64,000 nt of DNA from Spizellomyces punctatus DAOM BR117 (GCF_000182565.1 NW_015971553.1:445045-509044); one strand, 5' to 3'; counted from the stretch's first letter, positions 1 to 9,354 are shown. Notes: generated by a model from the sequence alone, not told the origin. Translations and numbers: made by a program.

Positions 1-4
1 ATGT

Positions 5-150
5 TGCAGTCAAGATAGGGTGGGTCACAGGCCCAAGAGTATGCAATGTTACTTGCAGTCAAGATAGGGTGGGTCACAGGCCCAAGAGATGCAATGTTAC
101 TTGCAGTCAAAATAGGGTGGGTCACAGGCCCAAAATATGCAATACTACTT
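5..150. repeat. 48-49 bp tandem repeat, three copies
   Basis: The motif TGCAGTCAAGATAGGGTGGG recurs starting at 5, 54 and 102 (third copy with one A for G), each time followed by TCACAGGCCCAA. The period is 49 then 48 bp. The window starts inside or at the edge of the array, so the true copy number is unknown. No coding function is visible. Confidence 0.9.
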
Positions 151-224
151 GCAAGTACAACTGGTGGGGAGGATACAGGGGGACTCTACAGCTTCTTCAC
201 AATCCCACAATAGAAAAGCTCTAT

Positions 225-540
225 CTGTTTTATCAGAGCTTCTGATGCTAACCAAGTGGTGTGTCTGGTGGTAGTTCTGGAGGTTGTGCTGGGGGTAGGT
301 TTGTGGTATGGGATGGTGTGGGCTGGTCTGTAGGAGTCCTTGAGGGGGGTTCTGGGCATAAGTTGGGTCTGGGATAAGAGGCAGGGGTCTTCTGATATTA
401 CTCAGAAGGACTAAGGCTGGGTCTGGGGTCTGGGGTCTGTTGGTCTTCTGATATTACTCAGAAGGTCTAGGGCAGGTTCTGGGGGTCTGGGGATCTTAGC
501 TTCTGATCTCTCACAGAAGGTCTAAGAGTCTGGGGTTGTT
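225..540. repeat. G/T-rich degenerate repeat with palindromic core
   Basis: A G/T-rich stretch with repeated GGGTCTGGGGTCTG-type segments. The 21-bp word CTTCTGATATTACTCAGAAG (ends CTTCTG/CAGAAG, able to form a 6-bp stem) occurs near 388 and 434, with a variant near 498. It looks like a minisatellite or transposon terminus; no gene is apparent. Confidence 0.6.
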
Positions 541-635
541 GTCTAAGGTGGTGCTACCATGTAACAGGCTAGCAGGGACAAGAAGACAACAGAAAACTAG
601 GGAAGACTTGGTTACTACTTGTTCTCCCTTTGAGC

Positions 636-752
636 GGCCTCAGAGAGGTCCTCTTTTTATAGACAAAGGGGCTGACAAATGCTATATCCTAAGGGGCCTC
701 AGAGAGGTCCTCTTTTTATAGACAAAGGGGCTGACAAATGCTATATCCTAAC
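636..752. repeat. 59 bp direct duplication
   Basis: A segment starting GGCCTCAGAGAGGTCCTC and ending GCTATATCCTAA occurs at about 636 and again at about 695, nearly identical, with a period of 59 bp. Each unit contains a TTTTTATAGACAAAGGGG stretch. Confidence 0.9.
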
Positions 753-756
753 TACC

Positions 757-900
757 CAATCAGATCACATGTCATCCTAAACTATTTGTCAGCCTATTGC
801 ACCATTTGCAACCAATCAGATCTTGTACATGTCATCCTAAACTATTTGTCAGCCTATTGCACCATTTATAGCCAATCAGAAGTGAGAGAAGTCATCCTAA
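757..900. repeat. 60 bp tandem repeat with CCAATCAGA motif
   Basis: GTCATCCTAAACTATTTGTC recurs with a period of exactly 60 bp (units around 771 and 831, partial unit near 891). Each unit carries CCAATCAGA, which resembles a CCAAT box. Whether this is regulatory or plain satellite DNA cannot be told from sequence. Confidence 0.85.
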
Positions 901-938
901 ATACACTGTGCCACTTGATTGAAAGGGGCAGATGCCAG

Positions 939-1021
939 TGTGTCAGAATACTCATCTAATTTAGCCAGAAATGGCTAAATCTGCTTATTTATCTAATTCT
1001 GGTCAAATGAATGCTGACACC
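939..1021. repeat. Imperfect palindrome with perfect inner hairpin
   Basis: The outer arms GTGTCAG and CTGACAC (939 and about 1015) are inverted. Inside, TTAGCCAGAAATGGCTAA forms a 7-bp stem with a GAAA loop (about 962-979). It lies just upstream of the Fanzor remnant and could mark the left part of that element, but it does not match the element's right terminus. Confidence 0.5.
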
Positions 1022-1035
1022 ATCAGCAAAGTCAT

Positions 1036-1515
1036 GTGCCCACTAGTTTGGAACCACATCTAACCAGTATAACCATAGCACTGACAGAAGAATTCTGTCA
1101 CAATCAACTTGCCGACCATGCTTCCCACGCGCTGAAATTCTATCTCCTTTCATCAGCGCCAGTTTTTCCCACAGTAAATCAAGAGACGATTGAAGCCATC
1201 CTCTATCTTCTCAACAAAGGTGAATCATGGCAACCAAAAACCGGTGCGAAGAAGGCATTACGCGAATCCTTGTTGCCATACATTCGTTGGTACTGCCACA
1301 TCGTTGGCTTCGTTCATCCAAATCTACAAAAAGAGCAGCAATCAGTCAATTACCTGACAGCAAGTATGATGGCGAATCTGAAGGTCAACATCCAGGAACA
1401 CTTCATGATGATGCTGCTCCGGTACATTAATCTGCGGCTCGACGTGAAGGGACAGAAGCAGCGACTGCCACTGAAAAGTGTAACAACGAGGACGTCTTCG
1501 AGAGATCGCGAGTAA
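1036..1515 (+). pseudogene. Probable Fanzor N-terminal region
   Basis: A 160-codon open frame without a good ATG start. Residues near its end, around VNIQEHFMMMLLRYINLRLD, resemble the N-terminal helical segment of Fanzor proteins, in which an Asn-rich stretch precedes a conserved helix. The frame stops before the Fanzor core, and 1516-2029 has no continuous matching frame. Either a long intron (for example donor near 1480, acceptor near 2054) or decay separates the two parts. The assignment rests on pattern memory and on position directly upstream of the recognisable core; it could be an unrelated ORF. Confidence 0.45.
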
Positions 1516-2029
1516 GCCCAAATCGGACGCAGGAAGCATGAATCGCGTGACCAACTCCACCGATTGGGTTACCGTGACCGAAAAAACCAGTTCAGAGAAT
1601 GGCAATTGGCGCATTAGATTTCAGCGTGCCTTGTACAACCTGTGGAGGCCCGAGCCAGTGTGGAAAAGGAAGAGATTGGTACCGCCACCAATAAATCAGT
1701 TGCGGTGCAGTGACACCCATTAGTTTAGTTTAGTTTAACAGTTTATCCAAGAATCTTGTATAAAAAGGATGTATTCAATAAAATAAGTCAGGGGCAGAAG
1801 CCGTAGTGACACTAAATCCCCATAACTCGCTTCTCAACTCCAATCTTAGGTTAACAGGAACCTAACAGAGTGCTTCAACGGCCTGATCACCTGTACTGAA
1901 GCCTCTAAATCCTGCTCGGTTCACAACTAACCGACTCTCCTTGCCTCTTGCCCCCAAGTCGCTACCGACGCCCAAAGAAAGGATTCGGAGACTATGATTC
2001 CTAGTACGGCCACCCACATAACCTGCTAG

Positions 2030-3457
2030 GAGACCCAAGTCGTCTTTACCGTAGTCTACCAACAAAAAATCCGCTACAAAAGCGATGCGCGGAAAGCTTT
2101 CTTTGCTCGTCTTCACTACTTGAAGTCGGTTTTCCTTTTCAAAACCATGCCAGAATCGCTGGATGACTTGACTGCTGAAGAGAGTGAACTTCTAGAAGAG
2201 ATTTGGTCCCTTAACATTCCCCTTTCTGACGACCAGCCACTCGCATATTCCGTTGCTGTAGACCCTCTCGTGTTCTTTCCTGCATACTGTCGGTTGTCAA
2301 GCCTATATGAAAAGCATGGATTTCGACAGTTCAGTGCGATACCTCTGTGCCGCTCGCTCATTCAAAGTCACGTGCGAATGGACACCATCATCCTGTACCA
2401 GCATATCCTTTGCATCACGCAGTGAGACACAGAAACTGTCGAAAAGGATGATCTGTGGTTGCGCGTCTGTAATCTGTGGAACAAGGCTTTTAGATCTCGC
2501 CACGGTATGCAGTTTGAAGGCTCGATCACGACGGATGGAACCTCAGTGTCTGTATACCTAAAGCACCCAGAAGCAGACAAGTATGGAAAGCGCAGAGCGA
2601 GAAAGTCAGCAAACATGGTGGCAGCGGAGGTTAAAGTGCAATACATGGAGAAAAACTTACCTGCTTGTCGAGCAGCAGAGAATGTCGTCGTTATCGACCC
2701 AAACAAGCACGATATTCTCTACTGCCAAGACAACAGTGGTATGACATTTCGCTACACCGCCAACCAGCGAGCTGTGGAGACTGGAAGCCGTCGATTTGCA
2801 ACAGAACGGCAGCAGATGAAGAAGGAAGCGGGAATGGACCTCATAGAATCACGTATCCCTAGTCACAAGACAATGAACCTCATGGACTTCATGCGCTATC
2901 TCCTTGTTCGGCGCGCTGATTGGGATCGTCAAAAGGACTTCTATTCGCATCCTGCCCACACGTGGTGGAAGTGGCATGCATTTATAAACCGTCAGAAGAG
3001 TGAATCGAACCTCATATCCAACTTACGCAACAAGTACGGTGAAAACTTTACCATTGTGATGGGAGATTGGAGCGATGCCGGTTGAACTGCAAGATTTCAG
3101 ACCTCATCAAAGACGAAAGGTTGGCGCACCCTCTTTAAGCGCAACAGGATCAACTGCTTCCTTCTCGACGAGTATAAAACCTCATCTGTCTGCCCTCACT
3201 GTTCATCCGATGACTTCCTTGAAAAAGGTTTCAAAACACGACCTCATTCAAGACCTTGGCGACGACGAGAAGGCAAGATTGAAAAAGTCCATGGATTGCT
3301 GGGTTGTACCAACCCTAACTGTCAGCAAGCCTGGACGATGCGCTACTGGAATCGAGATACGCTGAGCACCTGCAATATGCTGATAATCGTGCAATCAATG
3401 TTGGATGGACACAGTAGACCAGAAGTGTTCAGCAGGAGTGTTCCAGCCGTAGCTTAG
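2030..3457 (+). pseudogene. Fanzor (TnpB-like) nuclease core, two in-frame TGA codons
   Basis: One reading frame runs from 2030 to a TAG at 3455-3457 and is broken only by TGA at 2423-2425 and 3083-3085. Translation shows Fanzor landmarks in order: GFRQFSAIPLCRS and MDT, then ITTDG, then RuvC-I VVVIDPNKHDILY (Asp at 2696), MGDWS, RuvC-II LLDEYKTS (Glu at 3170), a zinc finger CPHC...CTNPNC, and RuvC-III NRDTLSTCNML (Asp at 3356). All three catalytic acids and all four zinc Cys are present. Fanzors are RNA-guided DNA nucleases related to TnpB and Cas12. Each TGA is one transition away from CGA (Arg), as expected from deamination of methylated CpG. A GT-AG intron at 2422-2493 (72 nt, frame kept) could hide the first stop, but that segment reads like Fanzor coding sequence. 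Probably a recently inactivated copy. Confidence 0.85.
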
Positions 3458-3543
3458 ATTGGTTAGATTAGGTTTTCCGAGCCGGTTGTCGCCGGTTCAA
3501 TCCCTGGTGCGGGTGCTAGTGCCAATACCCACCGGCTCCGCAC
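3449..3543 (+). ncRNA. Candidate Fanzor omega RNA scaffold / element right end
   Basis: This block begins at the Fanzor stop codon (GTAGCTTAG) and contains TTTTCCGAGCCGGTTGTCGC followed by CGGTTC, which can fold as GAGCCGG/CCGGTTC around a TTGTCG loop. It then runs TCCCTGGTG...GCTAGTGCC to the terminal repeat. The same block is found at 10154-10234 (A) and 60957-61010 (C), and partly in B at 53279-53321. In TnpB and Fanzor systems the guide RNA scaffold overlaps the ORF 3' end and runs to the element's right end; placement here is the same. Transcription and function are inferred. Confidence 0.55.
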
Positions 3544-3589
3544 TAGCTTGTCCTTGCAACTTAAGTCATCCGCCACTTTTCAACAAACG

Positions 3590-4688
3590 ATGGCTTCCGA
3601 AACGATTCCCGCCCGCTTCGGCCATATCCGGCGTTACTTTGCGCTCTTCCTCCTCCTTACTGTGATTATTGGTGTGAGCGCATACGAGGACACTGTTCCG
3701 TTGATTCTATGGAGTGGCAAAAAGTAGCCGTCATGGTGCTCCCTGTCCGTTGAACCTGCACCTTACTTGAGTCGTCTATTTCTTTTCCAGATTTTCAGTT
3801 CCAAGTACCTCCTCCATACTCCGGAGATCAGACTTGTCGCCAGTGTTTGGAAACGTCGGTTGTCGGAAACTGAATGTGGTCTTTGAACAGAAAGATGTGC
3901 GCATGTCGTGTATCTGTCGCTACTCCCCTGCTACATCATTTAACACAAACATTTATATAGCTTCACGCCTTGGATCTTCCTCATTTGTCTCCCGCAACCA
4001 AAAAGTTGAAACGATCAGTAGACTCTGCTCCTTCGAGCCTCAAAATATCATTTGTTGCGGCCGCAAATGATGTGAAAGATGTCGTGGAACATATCCAGGA
4101 TGCATGCCAGAAAGCTGGGCAGGAGGCTGTCGTTCTGAAAATTGGAGAAGGTATGATCGACCACGGAGGGAGAAATAAAACTATCAAGATAATAACGCAT
4201 GTTTGGTCCCTAATACAGATGGGTCGGTACCTGATCTCAGTGATGGAAAAAGTTACATCCTGGTCGCTAGTTTGAAGCCTCTTCGCGCCGCTTCAGCAGC
4301 AGAACACGTCGAGACAATGACCGAAAATGACAACGTTATCGACAAGGTGCTGACCGACATCACCAAGCTGGAACAAGACGATTGGACAGCTGTGTTTACC
4401 GGTGTATCCAACCCTTCGGTGCGTCCACGCTGTTTGGTTGATGTATTGTTACCTGTAGACTCACCAGTGCATACGCAATTACAGACGCTGCGAAAGCGAG
4501 CTACTCAAGCCACCCCCTTGCCATGGAGCAAGCGCCCCATCTTCCAGAAATACGTGTTTTTCAATCAAGGTCTCTTCATGTGCATTTTCGCGATGGTGCC
4601 TCTCGTGATCATCGGATTACTTGGCGTACGAATCATTAGCAGTATTCAAACGCCCACTCGCTATGAAACCAAGAAGAAGGAAAAATAG
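3590..4688 (+). CDS. ER V-ATPase assembly / Big1-Voa1-Ac45-like membrane protein
   Basis: Spliced gene. Exon 1 from ATG 3590 encodes a signal-anchor (YFALFLLLTVIIGVSA) followed by YEDTVPLILWSGK, typical of the mature N-terminus of Big1/Ac45 proteins. Likely introns start at 3730 (GTAGCC, ending TTCCAG near 3791), after about 3840 (ending TATATAG at 3960), and at 4151-4218. The last exon (4219-4688) ends in a transmembrane segment (FFNQGLFMCIFAMVPLVIIG) and a short Lys-rich cytosolic tail, KKKEK, which resembles an ER-retrieval signal. Family members act in the ER in V-ATPase V0 assembly, and in yeast affect beta-1,6-glucan. The exon 2 end is uncertain. The Fanzor element ends 46 bp upstream of the start. 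Confidence 0.7.
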
Positions 4689-4928
4689 GGACTAGAATCC
4701 TCTACGCTCATTCTCTTATATGTTGTGCCTGAATATACCTTGCTGTTCGTCTTCACGTAAAGAACAAAGTGGACTCTGCATCAGTAATTGTCACGCGTAA
4801 CAGAATTGCAAACTGTATTGGTATATAGTATGCGAAACAGCTGTAACATGGTGTAATTCGGTACTGGAATGCCAAACTTCCGATTTACCTGTGAGTATCA
4901 GTATCGACTAAGACTCCAGCGTTCCTGC

Positions 4929-6396
4929 TTAAAGTCGCCATTTGGAAGCTTTTTTGGACGCCTCCAACATGTGTGTGATATCGCATTTCGTAACGGCACA
5001 AAGCGGTTTGTAAGCCAACCTATTGAGATCGGGAAAGAAAACCAACCCTGCCGCTCGCTCGATTGCTACGTAGATACACAATCAGATTTACAGATAATAA
5101 AGGGCATGAAATGGCGCCGGGAAGCTTACCGTCAAGCGGCATAGTAAAAGCTTCAAGGGATGCAGTGTTTTCAATGGGTTCATTGGGCAGGACGAACCCT
5201 TGTAAGGCATGCTCCTTTCCCTTCACACCCAATACAACTGCAAATGTCGTAAGTTAAAACGTTGGGCGTTCTAAACCGATCAGGGACGCAACTCACCCTT
5301 GTAAAAATGCGTCGGAACAGCCGTATTTGGTGGATCGCCGATAACCTCATACTTGACGTACGATCGCCCATCTTCTCCTACTTTTGGTAGGTAGAGTGGT
5401 CCAGTAATGACATAAACATCGTCAAAGACTTTGGTGAGGGATCGAACAAAGCTCTCAAAATAGAACCAGTAGTTTCTATTGAATCCCTTTCCGACTTGGG
5501 GGCTGATATTTGTTACTGTTCTTTGGCAATATGTAATCAGTGGAAGCGTAGTGTGCGATGAAGAGGTTGGACGTACAAAGGAAGGTTTCGTTAATAGCTT
5601 CTTGTGAATCGCGAACGTCAGCAGCTGGTGCGAGGTGCCCCCTAATAATCTTAAAGATTGAGTCTGGAAACAATTGCGAAAAGTCTCGAGTTAGTGAATC
5701 CAACAAATTACCGATCATATCCGGTCTTCACATAATCCTTCAGCTTTGCACGGAATAATCTTGGAATCCGTAAATCCTCTCTGAAGGTCGAATGACTCCG
5801 GTCCGGTTTATCAAGATTCGCTTCATCTACTACTATCAGACTAGTGGAGGAATTGGATTTTCCCTCCAGGGTAGCTGCTGTCAGATGCTCTGCTACCTGG
5901 GTCGTAATATAAACAAAGCGGGTAGCGAAGCTGTTTCGGACAATAAGCAGTATCGTACCCAGTTTGGATTTCTTAAAGAACGATTGTAGGAAGTAACTAA
6001 TGGTGATAAGCGGTAGTGGCTAGTTGTTAGTCTGGCTGCTTTGTACAAGAGGCTGTCATTCTATATTCCATACCATATGCTTGGCGGTAGAGGAGATCAG
6101 ATACTGGCCCTTTGAAGAAGAAAAGGCGACAATAATAATAATGATAAAGCCATTGCCAGTATATGCCAATATGCACAATTAAAATAACCTGGAAAGCCAA
6201 ACTTCATGATTTCCTTTGCTTTATGGACTGGTTGTTCAGTCACATCCGTAGGTAGTGTTGGAGGCAATGTAGCAGGAACATGCGGGACAATTACTTCTGT
6301 TTTTTGCGTGCGTTTATACAGTGCAATACCCCCCAGTCCCCCCAGCACAGCTCCAGCTCCAAATGCCACTGCGGCGGTCAACCTTGATACAGGCAT
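4929..6396 (-). CDS. NUC1: Mitochondrial endonuclease G-type nuclease
   Basis: Minus-strand spliced gene. The first exon (ATG at 6396) has a hydrophobic N-terminal segment (AVAFGAGAVLGGLGGIALY) then IMKFGFPG, the usual entry to the DNA/RNA non-specific endonuclease domain. The catalytic DRGH motif is assembled across an intron (exon ends TGATCG at 5712, next exon starts at 5641), giving GYDRGHLAPAAD. Later come NISPQVGKGFNRNYW (Asn metal ligand) and VYVITGPLYLP, then GFVLPNEPI, then IERAAGLVFFPDL in the last exon. The stop is at 4929-4931. EndoG/NUC1 is a mitochondrial intermembrane-space nuclease active in mtDNA turnover and cell death. The usual WVAEHLT reads QVAEHLT. The start is 142 bp from that of sepiapterin reductase, suggesting a shared promoter region. 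Confidence 0.88.
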
Positions 6397-6538
6397 TGCG
6401 TTAGAGAATTCAACAATGGGGTCGTGAGCATGTTCAATCCTCCTTTGCGACCGCGCCTAGCAACGCTCCCCCAAGTGTGATGTGGTCATCATCCCCGACG
6501 AAGGCGTCCTTCCCATCTTGCAGCATTTCTATCCCAAA

Positions 6539-7324
6539 ATGCCCCGTACCCTAATTCTCCTGACAGGCGCCTCGAGGGGCTTTGGGAAATCTCTCACCCT
6601 AGCCCTATCGGCGTCTAAACTCGTAGCACAAGAGACCGACTTGTTACTGACGGCCCGTAACACTGCTCAGTTGGAAGAAACCAAGGCGGAAGCCCTCGCA
6701 GCGGCGTCGTCAAAGTCTCTTCACATTGTAACGCATTCGGCTGATTTTACATCTCTGGATCTGGACAGCGTTTGCAAAGATTTGTTTGCCAAAATCCCAC
6801 ACCCGGCGACTCAATACGCGCGGGTATATCTTTTCAACAATGCCGGGTCACTGGGGAAACTCGACAGAATGCGACACCAAACTCCCGATGACATTAGCCC
6901 TGCCGTTCATCTGAACCTTACCGCTCCTCTAGCATTGACGTCCGCTTTTCTAAGACACTTTCCCAACCCCACTCAGATCCATATCATCAACATATCCTCA
7001 TTAGCGGCCATCCAGGCTTTTGACTGTTGGGGCGTTTACTCTGCAACCAAAGCTGCCCGAGATATGTACCACAAGACCATTGCAGTGGAAGAGCCCAACA
7101 TAAGGGTATTGAATTATGCACCTGGACCACTGAATACTGATATGCAGACGAGGATCAGGGAGGAGATGCCGGATGTGCCTTTGAGGGAGGTGTACACTGA
7201 CATGCATGCTCAAGGCAAGTTGGTTGAACCAACGGTTTCTGCCAAGGTATTGATTGGATTGTTGGAGAAGGATGAGTATGAGAATGGGGCACATATAGAT
7301 ATCTATGATGTCAAGGGATGGTGA
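6539..7324 (+). CDS. SPR: Sepiapterin reductase (SDR family)
   Basis: Intron-less, 261 codons from ATG 6539; an upstream in-frame extension lacks an ATG. Sepiapterin reductase makes the final NADPH-dependent reductions in tetrahydrobiopterin synthesis. The sequence shows the SDR cofactor motif TGASRGFG near the N-terminus, NNAG, the catalytic Ser in INISSLAA, and YSATKAARDMY with the YxxxK pair. VLNYAPGPLNTDMQ is a signature that separates sepiapterin reductases from other SDRs. Length fits the family. Biopterin synthesis is known from early-diverging fungi such as Mortierella, and is uncommon in Dikarya. Divergently paired with NUC1. Confidence 0.88.
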   Translation: MPRTLILLTGASRGFGKSLTLALSASKLVAQETDLLLTARNTAQLEETKAEALAAASSKSLHIVTHSADFTSLDLDSVCKDLFAKIPHPATQYARVYLFNNAGSLGKLDRMRHQTPDDISPAVHLNLTAPLALTSAFLRHFPNPTQIHIINISSLAAIQAFDCWGVYSATKAARDMYHKTIAVEEPNIRVLNYAPGPLNTDMQTRIREEMPDVPLREVYTDMHAQGKLVEPTVSAKVLIGLLEKDEYENGAHIDIYDVKGW

Positions 7325-7815
7325 CTTGCCTTTAGTGGGACGGTGGAAAAGGAATGTTTATTGTAAATGTAAACCCAAATATGAACTCTTGGTTTTCAAG
7401 TTTCCTATTTTTAAAAGTAGCTATGCTGGATGAGTGACGTACGTTGACTGTCTTTTCGTTTAGCAATCTAATCACTTGCATGGTCAGAGCAATGCGGAAC
7501 GGAAGGAGTGATCTGCACAGCCCATGACCTTGACATTCGCCATTAATGCCTGGGTTAGTGGCACGATTCTTCGTTGAGCAAAGCAGGAGGATGAGATCAC
7601 CCAAAGGCTGCTTACACTCTCCTCGGTCGGTTGACCCTTCGTTTCTACATCTTGTTGTCCGACAACAGCGCAGCAAACGAGGTTGTTCGCTCAGTTCCAG
7701 TTGATGTTTTGGTCGTGGCCGATGCTGCGCGATCATGATGAGTCAATCACGGAAATTTACCCAATTTTTTGAACTGCCAAAAGTCATTGCTGCTGAATTG
7801 CCAAATTCCAACAAC
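7325..7815. other. Intergenic region
   Basis: No supported gene between sepiapterin reductase and EF-P. Short open frames on both strands lack family resemblance or splice support. This stretch should hold the first gene's terminator and the EF-P promoter. Confidence 0.6.
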
Positions 7816-8604
7816 ATGTTTGCTAAACGACTCTGCACACATCGACAGAGACTTTTCAACCCCTTCCCTTCGCACATATCTCGTCGATTCCTCCAAGTAC
7901 CTGTCAACCAAGTCAAACGAGGGGCGGTCATTGAGCTGCGAGACAGAATATGGGTGGTAAACAATTACACACACCACACTCAGGGGCGAGGAGGAGCACA
8001 CTACAAGTTTGATTTGCGGGATGTAACTGGATCTGGGAAGGCGTTGGAGAGGTTTAATTCCGGACAGACGGTGGAAGGTGGGGAACTTGGATATTATGGA
8101 AGATCAAATTGTTTTGTCTGATTCGTTTCTTTATGCAATAGTTGTTGAGCTGGATACAAAAGAGCTGCAGTTCTTGTACCTAGATGACCAAGAGCTGCAC
8201 TTGCTAGACAATGAAACCTTTGAAGAGCATGCCTTTCCACTTGGTATTTTCAATGGTATGATCCAGATCTGTGATTTGCGGCCTTTTCATATAATCAGTT
8301 GCTTACTCGGGGATAATAAAAAGGCGGTGACAAAGCGATACCGTTTCTGCAAGACGGAATGCGGATTGAAGTCGATTTTCATGAAACAAAGCCCGTGGTC
8401 GTAAAGATGCCAGAGCGAGGTACTTACACCGTGGTGGACACTCCACCTGTTGCGTCGAGCGGAACTAACGAGAGCAAGGGCACCATGTTCAAAGATGCGA
8501 CCTTGGATTCTGGGGCTCATGTTATGGTCCCAGAATTTGTCAACATTAGAGATAAGATTGTAGTAGATCTTGGAGAGTACAGATATGTTACGAGAGCCAA
8601 ATAG
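7816..8604 (+). CDS. Mitochondrial elongation factor P (bacterial type)
   Basis: Three exons: 7816-8077, 8142-8243 and 8324-8604 (GT-AG, phase 1 at both junctions), giving 214 aa. The N-terminal 30 residues are rich in Arg, Ser and Phe without acids, as in a mitochondrial presequence. Domain 1 follows with the tip loop HTQGRGGAHYKFDLRDV. The middle reads LQFLYLDDQELHLLDNETFE, and the C-terminal OB domain has KMPERGTYTVVDT, DATLDSGAHVMVP and the terminal YVTRAK. EF-P binds the ribosomal E site and relieves stalling at proline stretches. The tip residue is Arg (about residue 58) rather than the Lys of E. coli EF-P. An upstream in-frame ATG at about 7735 is possible; 7816 gives the better presequence. 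Confidence 0.87.
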
Positions 8605-8787
8605 ATGATGGGACAGTTGAGATGGGAACACCAATCTCAAGCATGCGGTTTTCAAAAAGTTCACAATTGTTCAAAGTGGGTGACATACGGCGAAGATCAG
8701 TAAACGTATTACAATATTCTCTGTTAAAACTGATGATGATAATTGACTTGCGATACAAAATTTAAAAGAATATCTAGCACAAAACAA

Positions 8788-9354
8788 CTACTTGCTAGAT
8801 TTGCTCCCTTCACTGACAGGCTCGCGATAAACTACGACTGGAACCTTGGAATGGCTTAGGACATAACTGCTTACGCTACCCATAACCAAGTTCTTCAGAG
8901 CTCCTCGTCCGCGATTGCCAACAATAACCATGCTCGCTCCTAGCTTGTCGGCAGCTCCCACCAGGACCTCCCTGGGATCGCCCCAAACGAGCCGTGCTTC
9001 TACTTTTACGCCGTCCAAATCTTTGGCGTACTTTTGTCGCACATCTTGTACAAGAGTCTTCATACCATCCATTACATTTTGTTTAACTTGTTCTATGTAG
9101 CCGGTAATATCCACTCCAGTATAGAAATCCATCGCGGCCGGTGGGAACGCGCGGGGGATGGTGTGGAGAATAACGAGGGTGTCATTTGGTTTTAGAAGAT
9201 GAGTAAAGGTGTACTTTAGCAAGGGCTCTGCATCGGGTGAGTCCAGCCCGAGGAGGATAAGTCGTGCGGGCTCCGTGGTTGGTGCAGGAAGGTGGGCCAG
9301 TGTGGTAGGTTCCAGAGTATCTGGAGCGGGACCATCGAATACTTGCGAGGACAT
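8788..9354 (-). CDS. Universal stress protein (UspA-like domain)
   Basis: Single exon, 188 aa, start ATG at 9354. After a 30-residue Pro/Ala/Thr-rich N-terminus the Usp fold begins with RLILLGLDSPDAEPLL and ends with PVVVYREP. The ATP-binding signature is complete: VGNRGRGALKNLVMGSVS fits Gx2Gx9G(S/T). It may therefore bind ATP like MJ0577-type proteins. Cytosolic role in stress tolerance is inferred from family only. It converges with EF-P, and its promoter region abuts element A (starting at 9499). Confidence 0.88.
   Translation of the reverse strand: MSSQVFDGPAPDTLEPTTLAHLPAPTTEPARLILLGLDSPDAEPLLKYTFTHLLKPNDTLVILHTIPRAFPPAAMDFYTGVDITGYIEQVKQNVMDGMKTLVQDVRQKYAKDLDGVKVEARLVWGDPREVLVGAADKLGASMVIVGNRGRGALKNLVMGSVSSYVLSHSKVPVVVYREPVSEGSKSSK

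Larger units (their letters stand above)
1036..3543 (+). mobile_element. Fanzor-carrying transposable element (left boundary uncertain)
   Basis: The region holds a decayed Fanzor gene and, 3' to it, a terminal sequence ending in a 28-bp repeat (3516-3543) directly followed by TA. Read inward this repeat ends in GGCACTAG and matches about 20 of 28 bases of the TA-flanked terminal repeat of element B at 53279-53882. Known Fanzor1 genes are carried by several eukaryotic DNA transposons, including Mariner/Tc1-type. I could not find a convincing left terminal repeat; CCCACTAG at about 1040 is only a weak candidate. The element ends 46 bp before the start codon of the next gene, so it sits in that gene's promoter or 5' UTR. 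Confidence 0.6.

Noticed and set aside
1-150. CRISPR-like array
   Set aside because: The units are contiguous tandem copies without unique spacers, and the genome is eukaryotic.
2422-2493. Intron explaining the first Fanzor stop codon
   Set aside because: Donor and acceptor exist and keep frame, but the segment translates as DLWLRVCNLWNKAF, which fits the Fanzor pattern before ITTDG; kept only as an alternative.
3485-3505. tRNA gene at GCCGGTTCAATCCC (B-box-like GGTTCAATCC)
   Set aside because: No acceptor stem, D-arm or anticodon arm fits around it, and the matching positions in copies A and C (GGTTTATTCC, GGTTTCTTCC) do not keep the B box.
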